Shown: positions 42,430-52,500 of the stretch, one piece after another
Layout of the letters: every line of letters starts with the position of its first letter
How positions within the stretch are numbered: the stretch's first letter is position 1
From: UBA4292 sp002395865
GTDB taxonomy: Bacteria; Bacillota; Clostridia; Lachnospirales; Lachnospiraceae
Direction of reading: 5' to 3'
NCBI GenBank assembly: GCA_946533395.1
Contig: CAMNBU010000005.1
Location: 1-64,000 of the forward strand
DNA: 64,000 nucleotides
Position numbers and translations under genes: made by a program
Notes under the pieces: generated by a model
Told to the model about the DNA's origin: nothing
Databases searched by the model: none
Seen by the model: the letters and a program-made list of their open reading frames with translations, nothing else

Positions 42430-42459
42430 TTGACGCAGGGTACTTAGGGGCTGTATAAT
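42430..42459 (+). promoter_or_regulatory. Promoter of the sigma/PrsW operon
   Basis: TTGACG (42430-42435) and TATAAT (42454-42459) are separated by 18 bp. The 80-nt leader that follows has several short inverted segments (CGTGT/ACACG around 42513) and no clear SD before the ATG at 42540. Confidence 0.82.
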
Positions 42460-42539
42460 CAACCCGTTTAGACACGGCAAACGACAGGCGCCTCAGGCAC
42501 GCCTTTTCGTGTAAGCCGACACGCCTGATAACAGAAGAT

Positions 42540-43244
42540 ATGAAGATATATTTGGAACCGCCCGAGGAAAAGCCCATAGAGCGGACAGAGGATATGATAG
42601 AGCGCGAGGCCGTCAGAAAGACCCTTAAGGGCGAGCGAAAAAAGCTCGCCTCCATGACCGGCCCTGAGAGGCGCGCCTATATATATACTTATTACAGGCT
42701 GCACATCATCTGCGCCGCGGCTGCCGTCATACTGATCGGTTATGTCATTTACATATTCGCCACCAGGCAGGAGACCGTGCTTATGGGCGTCGTTATAGGC
42801 GACGGCCTGACCGACAGCACATCCGTGGCGCAGACGATAGGCTCAGCCATAGGCACGGGCCCGCGCGAAAAAGTGGATATTCAGGACGGCATATACTTAA
42901 AGCCCGGCTATTCCACAGGAGTTAACACCGGCAATATGAGCGGCGCCACGCAGATACTCATGTACATAAGCACAAAAGAGCTGGATTTTTATGTCTGCAC
43001 CGAGGAAGGGCTCGAATATATGGAGCAGAATAAGGTCTCAAAGGACCTTCGCGAATATCTGCCCGCCGATCTCGTCACGGCTCTCTCCGACAGTTTTACG
43101 CAGGACGGCCACGCCGTGGATATAAGCCCGTGGCGCGAGAAGCTCGGTCTTCACCCGGATACGATGTATCTGGGCATCTGCGCTTTGTCGGGAAATGACG
43201 AGAATGTGATAAAGTTCGTGAGATGGCTCATCGCAGGGCAATAG
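42540..43244 (+). CDS. Single-pass membrane protein, candidate anti-sigma partner
   Basis: 234 residues. A charged cytoplasmic N-terminus (about 55 residues, KPIERTEDMIEREAVRKTLKGERKK) is followed by one membrane helix (56-74) and an extracytoplasmic domain of 160 residues with a Gly/Thr-rich part. This topology (N-in, one helix, external domain) is that of RsiW-like anti-sigma factors, and the sigma gene starts 27 nt downstream. I do not see a zinc anti-sigma (HxxxCxxC) motif, so the role is inferred from context only. The SD is poor. Confidence 0.65.
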   Translation: MKIYLEPPEEKPIERTEDMIEREAVRKTLKGERKKLASMTGPERRAYIYTYYRLHIICAAAAVILIGYVIYIFATRQETVLMGVVIGDGLTDSTSVAQTIGSAIGTGPREKVDIQDGIYLKPGYSTGVNTGNMSGATQILMYISTKELDFYVCTEEGLEYMEQNKVSKDLREYLPADLVTALSDSFTQDGHAVDISPWREKLGLHPDTMYLGICALSGNDENVIKFVRWLIAGQ

Positions 43245-43271
43245 TTGTTTATTCAAGAGGAGTCTACGGAT

Positions 43272-43823
43272 ATGGCTGTAACGGACGAGGAGTACTACGA
43301 CCGTTTTATAAAATACCGCGATGAAGACGATCTGGCGGCTCTCCTCGCAAGGCATAGGGAGAGCCTAATGCTCTTCATAGACAGCTATGTGCACGATCTG
43401 TGCGACGCCGAGGAGCTGATGATGGACGCGTTTGCGGCTGTCGCCGCAGGGCGGACGATTTTTTCGGGGCGCAGCTCATTTAAGACATGGTTGTTTTCGA
43501 TAGGCAAAAAACTGGCTCTTTCGCACATACGCGGCAAAAGGCAGTATTCTCCCCTCGACGAGAACACACCGGGTGCGCAGACTGACGCTCCCGAGCTCGA
43601 GTTTCTCAAAAAGGAGCGAAACCGGGAGCTCTACGCCGCGCTGGAGCGAATCAACGAAGACTACAGAACGATACTGATACTGCTCTACTTCGAGGGCATG
43701 GATCACGAGGAGGCCGGACGCGTGATGGGTAAGAATAAACGTCAGATCTATCATCTGGCCGAGAGAGGAAGAAAGGCTCTTCGCGAGGAGCTGGTGAAGG
43801 TTGGGTTCGATCATTATGCCTGA
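43272..43823 (+). CDS. ECF-type RNA polymerase sigma factor
   Basis: 183 residues from the ATG at 43272 (GAGGAG 9 nt upstream). Region 2 is visible (DLCDAEELMMDAFAAVAA, then SFKTWLFSIGKKLALSHIRGKR), as is region 4 (ALERINEDYRTILILLYFEGM, HEEAGRVMGKNKRQIYHLAERGRKAL). No region 1 or 3, hence ECF class. The stop overlaps the next gene by 8 nt. The target promoter sequence cannot be identified from one locus. Confidence 0.9.
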   Translation: MAVTDEEYYDRFIKYRDEDDLAALLARHRESLMLFIDSYVHDLCDAEELMMDAFAAVAAGRTIFSGRSSFKTWLFSIGKKLALSHIRGKRQYSPLDENTPGAQTDAPELEFLKKERNRELYAALERINEDYRTILILLYFEGMDHEEAGRVMGKNKRQIYHLAERGRKALREELVKVGFDHYA

Positions 43824-44646
43824 TAAATATGAAACTTTATTTGGAATCATAGGGGTCATTATCGAGATAGGACCCGTAGTATTATCTCTTCTGGTCTCTC
43901 TTTGCCTGCTGCTGTGTATCATACGAGACATATCGCATGGTTCCGGCTCCAGAAAAACGATTCTCTTCGCCTTCGGCATGGCCTGTATGCTCCTTAGCAA
44001 CATCTACTGGATCATATACGACATACTGCGCTCCGGACAGAGGATGCCATTTGCCGCCAATGAGATAAGTGAATGGGCTCTCTTTCTGCTGCTGGGTGCC
44101 GCCCTTTCGGCCGCTTTCCCAAAGAAAGATTCCGCGCTTGTTCAGAAGATATTTGCCGCGGTCTTTGCCACCGCCAATACCGCCCTGTGGATCGCGTGGT
44201 CCGGCGAATGGATACAGGATGTCGTGACCGGCCTGTGTCTTTTGTATTTTCTGTGCAATATCGCGCAGGGCGCAAAGGACACGAAGGCTCTGGGACGGAT
44301 ACAATGGGCGGCACTTTCAGCCGCATGCGTGCTGTCGGTAACATTTCAGGCATTATGCTTTTTCCTTCCGGAGTCATATACCGTATACAACGTGATGTCT
44401 GAACCCCTGAGTTCACTTTCTCTGTCTGCTTTCGTGCTCTATTCCTTCGTAAAGGCGCTAAAGCTCAGATTCTCGGGAGATCGCGGCAAAAGCTCCTGCT
44501 ACGCGTTCATCGCCTACGCCCTCTGCTTATGCGGCATGTACATGACATCGGGGCTCTTCTATGTGGGTTTCTACATCGCAAACTCAGTGTTCACGATCAC
44601 GATATACAGATCATTTGCAAAGGAGGGCGGTCATGATATACGCTGA
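43816..44646 (+). CDS. Polytopic membrane protein, unknown
   Basis: 276 residues with about eight hydrophobic helices and few long loops, starting MPDKYETLFGIIG (ATG at 43816, overlapping the sigma gene by 8 nt). No catalytic motif or ligand-binding domain is visible. The 7TM-like N-terminal layout is that of sensor domains, but there is no cytosolic output domain. Position between the sigma factor and the PrsW protease suggests it senses or gates the pathway; that is inference. Its 3' end overlaps PrsW by 14 nt. Confidence 0.72.
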   Translation: MPDKYETLFGIIGVIIEIGPVVLSLLVSLCLLLCIIRDISHGSGSRKTILFAFGMACMLLSNIYWIIYDILRSGQRMPFAANEISEWALFLLLGAALSAAFPKKDSALVQKIFAAVFATANTALWIAWSGEWIQDVVTGLCLLYFLCNIAQGAKDTKALGRIQWAALSAACVLSVTFQALCFFLPESYTVYNVMSEPLSSLSLSAFVLYSFVKALKLRFSGDRGKSSCYAFIAYALCLCGMYMTSGLFYVGFYIANSVFTITIYRSFAKEGGHDIR

Positions 44647-45268
44647 AAATATCCTCCTGTGCATCGCCATACCACTTTGCTGCTCACTGTTGTTTGTGAG
44701 AGGGGATGTGCGTCGTTTCGTAGGCGCATTTCTGCTGGGCATGGGTGTTTGCCTCCTGTCCGCCTACATAAGCGGCTTTATAAATATGGCCACGGGGCTC
44801 GGTTCCTCCGACACCTCCGTCTTCATCTCCCCCATAGTCGAGGAGCTTATGAAGCTCATGCCCCTTCTGTTCTTCCTGCTCATGTTTGAGCCCGAGAGCT
44901 CGGTACTGGCCAACATCGCAACCGCGATAGGCGCGGGCTTCGCGACCTTCGAAAACTGCTGCTACATCCTGAGTTCGGGGGCGGATAATCTGTCCTATGT
45001 CATGATACGAGGCATGTCCGTCGGCATCATGCACATCGTTAGCATCTTTTCCCTGGCCATGTGGTTCGACATCGCCAAGCGCCTGAAGGTGCTCTCCTTC
45101 CCCATCATCATCGGAGCCATGTCGCTGTCAATGACATTTCACGCCATCTACAACCTTCTTGTCTGTGGAGGCGGCACTTCCGCCATCATCGGCTACCTTC
45201 TTCCTCTTTTTACCGCGATAGTTCTTGCGATCCTCTACAAGAGGCTTCAGGAAAAGCTGGTCAGATAG
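44633..45268 (+). CDS. PrsW family intramembrane protease
   Basis: 211 residues from MIYAENILLC at 44633, with GGAGG 6 nt upstream; the open frame begins 24 codons earlier but inside the previous gene. About seven membrane helices. PrsW motifs are present: the Glu pair in PIVEELMK (E70/E71), FATFEN (E107), HIVS (H134) and TFHAIYN (H170). In Bacillus, PrsW makes the first cut in anti-sigma RsiW and releases SigW. Here it sits three genes after a candidate anti-sigma and two after a sigma factor, which fits that job. Confidence 0.88.
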   Translation: MIYAENILLCIAIPLCCSLLFVRGDVRRFVGAFLLGMGVCLLSAYISGFINMATGLGSSDTSVFISPIVEELMKLMPLLFFLLMFEPESSVLANIATAIGAGFATFENCCYILSSGADNLSYVMIRGMSVGIMHIVSIFSLAMWFDIAKRLKVLSFPIIIGAMSLSMTFHAIYNLLVCGGGTSAIIGYLLPLFTAIVLAILYKRLQEKLVR

Positions 45269-45276
45269 ATACCCAC

Positions 45277-45308
45277 ACCGCCCCGCAGGGGGCGGTCTTA
45301 TTATTTTT
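45277..45308 (+). terminator. Terminator of the sigma/PrsW operon
   Basis: 8-bp stem ACCGCCCC/GGGGCGGT with a GCAG loop, followed by CTTATTATTTTT. Confidence 0.88.
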
Positions 45309-45393
45309 GAAAAAAATTTATAAACCGGTGGGTAAAAACGCAAAAAGCTGCAACTAATATACAGAAACGTATTTGCGATCGGAGGTGATCATA

Positions 45394-45732
45394 TTGAGAT
45401 ACACATCGGATGAGGCGCTTTCGGAGATCCTTAAGCGCTCGGAAAAGATAAGAGAAAAAAGAAGGAGACGAAACGAGAGGCTTCTCGCAGGAGCCTCGGG
45501 CATGCTGCTGATAGTACTGCTCGTATCCATAACCCTTCTGGGAGGTTACACGGTAAATCCCGCGACCGACAGCGTCATGGGATCGTTCCTGCTCTCGGCG
45601 GAGGCCGGCGGATACATACTCGTGGCGGTGCTCGCATTTGCGCTGGGCATAGCGGTCACATTCCTCTGCTTAAAGATCAGAGAGAGAAACAAAGACAATC
45701 CTCATACAAAGGAAAAGGAGGACGGCAAATGA
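45394..45732 (+). CDS. Small membrane protein with TTG start
   Basis: 112 residues with a charged N-terminal helix (KRSEKIREKRRRRNERL) and two membrane segments (about 34-55 and 72-94), ending in a polar tail. I place the start at the TTG at 45394, because GGAGGTGATC, a near-perfect match to the 16S tail, lies 8-9 nt upstream; the frame opens 7 codons earlier without a site. It overlaps the protease gene by 4 nt (ATGA). Function unknown. Confidence 0.7.
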   Translation: MRYTSDEALSEILKRSEKIREKRRRRNERLLAGASGMLLIVLLVSITLLGGYTVNPATDSVMGSFLLSAEAGGYILVAVLAFALGIAVTFLCLKIRERNKDNPHTKEKEDGK

Positions 45733-46430
45733 GGAGGATGAGCCTGCGCGGGCTGATACTCGCCGTATCGGCCGCAGCGTTTTTATCCTCCTGTTCCCCC
45801 GCAGACACGTCGTCCCCGGCAGTTAAGCCCCCGGCAGATACGGCGCCCAGCAGCTTCATCGACAAACCCCTGCTTTTGGAGGCGGCCGCAGCCTCGGTGG
45901 TAAAGCTCGAAGCTTATGATGACAACGACATCCGCATCGCTACGGGAAGCGGATTTGCGGCATTGTCCGAAGGGGTGATCATCACCGCCTGCCATGTGGT
46001 CACGAACGCGGAGCGTATAGTAGCCACACGCGACGACGGGGAGACATTTACACTGGGAAGGATAATCGAGGCCGACACAGAGCTGGATCTGGCCATATGT
46101 GCCCTCCCCGAGGGGGTCGGTCTCCCTCTACTGGCTGCGGCAGAAAACGAACTGCACCGTGGTGAGCGGGTCGCGGTGATAGGAAGCCAGTTCGGGGTCT
46201 TAAATCTCATCACGCAGGGAAACTACTGCGGAACATGGAACAGTGAAGGAAATGACTGGCTGCTGTTTACGGCTCCCGTATCGGGAGGAAGCAGCGGCGC
46301 ACCGGTTTTAAACAGTCTTGGCGAGGTCATCGGAGTGGTCTCCGGTACCTATGACAGCGGACAGAACATGAATATAGCGACTCCGATAGCGGCAGCCGCA
46401 AAACTGAATGGAGGGCAGAAGTTTGAATGA
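45729..46430 (+). CDS. Trypsin-like (HtrA-type) serine protease lipoprotein
   Basis: 233 residues. The signal peptide ends FLSSC (Cys near 22), so it is a lipoprotein. The S1C protease fold shows the catalytic His in ITACHVV, Asp in DTELDLAIC and Ser in SGGSSGAPVLN, plus GSGFAAL for the first strand. No PDZ domain follows, so it is shorter than HtrA/DegP. It likely cleaves exported proteins at the membrane surface. Its position between the PrsW operon and the giant surface protein suggests a target there; that is inference. The stop falls within the leader hairpin of the giant gene. Confidence 0.9.
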   Translation: MRRMSLRGLILAVSAAAFLSSCSPADTSSPAVKPPADTAPSSFIDKPLLLEAAAASVVKLEAYDDNDIRIATGSGFAALSEGVIITACHVVTNAERIVATRDDGETFTLGRIIEADTELDLAICALPEGVGLPLLAAAENELHRGERVAVIGSQFGVLNLITQGNYCGTWNSEGNDWLLFTAPVSGGSSGAPVLNSLGEVIGVVSGTYDSGQNMNIATPIAAAAKLNGGQKFE

Positions 46431-46505
46431 AATCATTCAAACTTTCATCGGTGCCGCGGCAGGCACGACACCGATGGGCACCATGCCTGCGGCAAGGTAC
46501 AATAG
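46420..46505 (+). promoter_or_regulatory. Structured leader of the giant gene, homologous to that of tyrA
   Basis: P1 is AGTTTGAATGA/TCATTCAAACT (46420-46430, 46433-46443). P2 is CATCGGTG/CACCGATG (46446-46453, 46469-46476). A loop-to-downstream pairing GCGGCAGGCA/TGCCTGCGGC (46456-46465, 46484-46493) is possible. The spacing from P2 to the ATG is exactly 60 nt here and at tyrA. The C-G pair in P2 is replaced by A-T at tyrA, a compensated change. AAGG precedes the start by 8 nt. Confidence 0.75.
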
Positions 46506-49500
46506 ATGAAAGCTAACCGAAAACCAAGAGTACCCATTATCATCGCGGCAGTCGCTATCGCCGCGGCTGCAATCATCGGCCTGATAGTATTTCTTGCGTC
46601 CGGGGGCAAAAAGGACGATAAGAATATAGCTCAGGAGACGACACAGGGTTCAGAGACCGATCCGAGTAAAGAAAATGATCCGGGAGGCAACAAACCGGGC
46701 GAAGGCGACGAAGACGGCGCGTTTACAGTCAGCTTCGCCGTAAGGGAGACAGCAAGCGCTTACGAGCGAGAAAATGCCGTGCTTCCCGCCTCTGTAGCCG
46801 TAGCGCCCGGAACACAGGTGGGCCAGCTCGACATCCCCGAGTGCCCCAATATGATGTTCCTCGCGTACAGCTATGACGCGGCAGGTATCAAGAAAGCTCA
46901 GGACACCGACCGCATCGACGGCAATATAACGCTCTATCCCTGCTTCGCGACCATGGACGGCATGGGAAATACAGCAGGCTTTGATTATGTATCGAAGACG
47001 GATGTCGACTGCGACTACGCGATCGACATCATCACTTACGGGCTCACAGAGGACGAGATCAGAAGTATCTTCTCGGTAGAGCGCGCCAGCATGGGCGGCG
47101 ACCCCATGGGATACGACCTCATTTCCATTCGCGAAAAGGATACCGTGGAATGGCTCACCTCCTCCGGTATCAGGGAGGAGACCGCCAAGGCCGTATGGAC
47201 ATGCATCAAGCAGAAAGAGACCGAGGGCGCACAGCTCACGCAGCTTCTCAATGCGCTCACATCGTCCGAAGAGCACTTCGACGAGCTCAGCCAGACTCAG
47301 ATCACCGATATCGTTACCCGTTTCGCGCCCGAGGAGATCACCGGCAGCGACTACGAGAAGGCGCCCATGATCGATGACGATATGCAGGCAGTCCTCGAGG
47401 CTCTCGACATTGACATAGCTACCGTAACTCCGGAAGCCCTCATGGAGCGCTACGGCCTCTCTGAGGACGACAGCCTACAGCGCTTCTGGCGCGAGGACGT
47501 AGGGCTTACCGTCGAGCAGGTCCTCTTCCTTGAGGATATCGTATACGCGAGGAAGGAGATCCGCGGCGACAAGTGGCAGATCGTGCCCCGCGGCGGCGCA
47601 TGGGAGGGCGGCGAAATATATTCGATCATCGCTTCCGACACTTCCCGCGCGAGATTCATCTTTAACGACGAGCCCACAGGCAGGGAGGTCGTAAAATACA
47701 ACATTACCACAAGGCTCGAGGAAGTCGAGAACATAAGCATCGACCCCCGCGTGATACATCTTAATGCCGATGAGGTGGAGGGTGTCGAGTATCTCGGCCT
47801 TCTATCCCTTGAGATGGATGAAAACGGCAATATCACCGCAGACGAAAACACAGGCTCCGGTGTCATGACCTACAACGGCAGCGAGAAGATAAACGCAGGC
47901 GACACTGTGGCTGTAAACCGCGGCGCCTACGACGAGAACGGTCTCACAAGCGGTGAGGTCGCATACCTTCTCATAAAGGAGGTACAGGGCGGCGGCAAAT
48001 ACGCCTATGAGTACGCAAAGATAGAAAATGTCCTCTTTATAGCCGACAATATCCCCGTAAAGGATGACGGAAGCATCGGGGACGGAACCATCACCATAGC
48101 GGCAGCCGATCTTGATTTTTCGAAGGCGGACTTCTCCTCTTTCGGACTGGACGAAAAAACAAAACTGGATGCAGGCGACTATCTGACCTTCTACACCGGC
48201 TCCTTGGGAGGAGCGGATTACAAGGTTACCGGACACGCTGTCGTGGACTCCGTATCCGCCTCGGGCGAGTCATATACCGTCACCTACTCTTCTATCACCG
48301 AAGAGCAGCTCACGGCTCCCGAGCTTCTGCTGTACACAGAGCTTCCTCAGATGGAATTCGAGCTCACGCAGCAGAACGAGGATGCCCTTCGCGAGCAGAT
48401 CGAGAAGAATATCATGCAGAGCGGTATCGTGGAGGAGACAGAGGACTTCTTCACCGCGCTCCTCACTGACGGCTCACTCGATTTTGACAGCTATGAGCAC
48501 GGCGACGAGCTCAGAAGAATGGTGATCAACACCGACGGCGAGGATCTTACTCTTGCGGATCTGCGTCTGCTTGCGGACGGCGGCAAGGTCGAGGTCAGCG
48601 ACGTTCACGTGACCTTCCTCGCGGGCATCAATCTGCAGCATTTCTCGGGCAAGGGCTTAAGAGGCGAGGCTGCGGTAACATTTACAATAAGCATCGCCAT
48701 AGGCGACGCAGGATCGCTTGAGATCCAGCCGGCCATCGTATTCGAGCAGGAGTTCCTGCTCACACCTTCCGTAAAGGTGGTCCGCAACAAGAACAAGTTG
48801 GGCTTCACATCTTCACTCGATATCACCGCGTCGTTCTCCGCAGGTACCTATTCGGGTCTCGGCGTCACAGTGACTGCGCAGACCAAGGCGCCCAAGAACG
48901 GCAACGCCGACAAGGACTGGTCGGAAATGGTCGGCGGCTTCATCGATAACGGTAACGCTGACTCTCTCGAGGCGCGCCAGAAGGCAGCCCAGCTCCTTAT
49001 AAAGGGCGGAGATTTCCTGCAGAAGCAGAGCGACAAGCAGAAGAAAAAGAATCAGGGACAGGGCTTCGACTCCACCCTGACCAACGATGATCCCAACAAG
49101 ACCGGTAAGGATTCGAAGCAGGATTATGTTTCACCGGGTCTCGGCGGCGACCTGCCCGACAAGTATTCGCGCATGCTCTCGAATGACGCGAAGTACATAA
49201 AGCTGGTCGATGTCGATCTGGGCAGCTTCGATATGCCCATAGACCCCGCCGGCATCATCCATGTGGGTCTCAAGATCAATTTCAACATCAGCATGAAGAT
49301 CAATGCCATGATCGGCGCAGGCGTGACCTATGAGAACGCAAAATGCTACTCATATCACTTCCGCGCGAAGATCTGGGGCGGCGGTGATGAATATTCGGAG
49401 TCTAATCTCTCCTCCTCCACAAACCGCGCCACAGTCACGGACATAAAGGAATCCACCTTCCGCGCGGACTTCTACGCATTCGGTATGGTCGGTGTCCGCA

Positions 49501-52500
49501 TGGGCGTTAGCATCGACCTGCGCGTCGGCGTATTCTCCACAGACCTCGACTCCGTGGGCGTGGTAGCAAGCGCCGGAGCATACGCGGAGCTCTACGGCTT
49601 CCTGTATGTCTACTACGAAAAGAAGGCCTCGCAGCCTGCCAAGAGCGGCGCGAGCGGTTCCCTGCTTTTTGAGGTGGGTATCTACACCGATATAAGCGTA
49701 AAGGTACAGATCGGCGCCGGCAAGGCGTCAAAGAGCTGGAGCCTGTACAGCTCGAAGCTGCCCTTCGTGCAGCTGGGCTGCGTGGAATTTCCTCTCGACT
49801 TCATAATAAAGCCTACAGATTCGAAACTGCAGGTCAAGATACCCGACGGTCAGAACACCGTAAAGCTGGATTCGTCCATATTTGAGATGAAGCTGATGGC
49901 TCTTAATTCCGGCAAGGTCGTCAATAAGAATATGGATTCAAACGCCGTTTCCGAGGACGATGCGACACCGTTTACTGCAACCATAATCACCACGGGCAAT
50001 AAAGAGGATACAAACGGCCTTACATTGTCCACATCAAGAAGCTGGAAGCAGTTCAATGAAAAGCATTTCATCGTAGAGTGCTTCGATCTCACGAGCGAGA
50101 ACGGTGAAAGGATCGAGGGCGCGTCTTCGTTCCAGTACCTGCCGGGTTCGAACGAGATCTTCATCTGCCCTCTCGACAACAACAAGAACGATATATGGGG
50201 AGAGGTGGTCTTCACCTACAGAAACAACGCGTTCGGCTTCAACACCGAAAAGCTCCAGAGAACAGTAAAGGTACACTGGACAGGCGTATCCTGCACGGCA
50301 ATGGTAGAGTACTACCTCGTGGATGACTCGGGGCAGCAGCTCGCGGGCACCGGCGCAGTCAGCGGATTTGACGCCATAAGATGCTACGTCGATATCGATG
50401 AGGGTCTTTGCAACAAGTTCCCCGGCTACGGTCTTTTGCATCTGGGCTACCCGGACGAGGACGATCTCCGCGATCAGTACTACACGGCAAGCAATGCCTA
50501 CTCAGCGGCAAGGCGGCACGCAAACGCGCTCTCAAGCATAGCGGCCACTGCCCGCGTGGGAGACTACGTGGATGTCGAGAAGGAACTGGCTGCCGAGGAG
50601 GCTCAAAGAGAGGCCAACCGCCTGTTTGAGGTGGTCGCGGCGGTAGGCAAATACTACGAGCTGTACTACGAGAACAATGAAAAAGCCGTGGCAGAAGGAA
50701 AGGGCACGACCTACTTCACGATGCGCGGAAATAACACGATCGTCCGTATCTACTACAAAAAACTGAACCGTCCCACCACGTGGACGATATACGACGACGA
50801 GGGCGAGTGGAAGTGCTCAACGGAAAGCTTCCCCATCGGTGACGGCAAATATACAAACAAATACTCGGATCAGGAGCTGCTGCAGAACCGCCCGATACTC
50901 GAATTCATGCCCTCGGTGCTTGAGGATTATCTGGGAGATCATTACAGCATCAAATGGTACACCGTCGATTGCGCCGACTACGGCTGGTGGTCGTATGCGC
51001 TTCTGTGGGAGGCCTCCGCAAATGCTCAGCAGATGTTAAGGGACGGCACATTCTACACGGACAGCCGTGTAAAGCCTGTAGATAAGGATACTTTGTACGA
51101 CGGCACCAACGTGGCCGTCATCGGAGTGGCAACACCTGATAGATTCACGGTGCGCTGGCTGATCGAAGATGAGGCATTTGCAGTCACACAGGTCAAGTAC
51201 GGCGGACGCATCAGCGTGCCCGACGGCGAGCCCAAGAAGGACGGATATACCTTCGTATCATGGATCAGCGAGGACGGCGAGGATGTGGACGGAACGCTTC
51301 GCATGCCCGGACACGATATAGAGGTCTACCCTGTATTTGCCGGCGATCCTCACAAGGTAACATGGATATACGGTAAAAAGAGAGTGGAGACCGAGGTAAC
51401 TACCGGTTCATCGATCTATGACTGCGTTCCCGAGGAGCTGCTTTCGGAGGGCTTCGTGATCTGGAGAACGCAGGAGGCAGAAGGTCAGGGCGAGATCGAC
51501 CCCGATTATGATATGCCAAACTCCGACCTCACACTGTACGGGAGACCCGGCCTTGGCTTTAGCTCCATCACCTGGATGGAGGACGATGACATCATCCGCA
51601 GAGACTTTGTAGAGATCGGTACAAAGCCGGTTGCTCCCGGGCTTACGGCGAGGGAAGGCCTCGATCTCGTATGGATGATAAACGACGAGGTAATGCAATC
51701 CAACTATCTCGCATCGCGCGAGGACATATTCGCGTTCGCGTTCTGGCACAAGCACGAGTGGAGCGAGGAGACATCGTCCGTTGCAGCCACCTGTTCGGCA
51801 CCGGGTCTGCACGGAACGAAGTGCTCCGTCTGCGGACTTCTCACCGAGGTCGAGGAGATACCCATTGACCCGAACGCGCACAAGTGGGTCGAGTATACCG
51901 CAAAGGAAGCCACCTGCTGCGAGAAGGGCGTGATCGGAAGACACTGCGCATGGTGCGATGCAATCGATGAAAGCTACGCTGAGGCCGTTGACATCGATCC
52001 CACAAACCACACCGGAAGGCAGGAGGTCCGCGACGCGGAGGAGCCCACCTGCAAGGCCGGCTACACAGGCGACACATACTGCGCGGACTGCGGCGAGCTG
52101 CTCTTTACCGGAGAAGCGATACCGGCGACAGGCGCTCACACCAAGACACATATCATAAACTATAAGGAGCCCACCTGTACGGTGATAGGATACTCGGGCG
52201 ACGAGGTCTGCGACAACTGCGGCATCTGCGTAAGGAAGGGCTACGGCCTGCCTACAAAGAGCCATGTGGGTGTAGTTGACGGCTCCGAGGACGCCACCTG
52301 CGTCTCTCCCGGCAAGGTCATCTGGAAATGTGAGAACTGTGACTACACATGGACAGTTGAGTACAGCCCGATAGACCCCGAAGCACACGACTGGGACGAC
52401 GGCGTGATCACAAAGGAGGCCAACTGCGGGCAGGACGGTATCATGGAATACACCTGCAAGCTCTGCGGCGAAAAGAAACAGGATAAGATATCCGGTGGCG

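Noticed and set aside
45309..45393. ECF-type promoter (TGCAAC...CGTA) before the small membrane protein gene
   Set aside because: The spacing (13 nt) is too short for known ECF promoters, and no second copy appears before the giant gene or the sigma operon.
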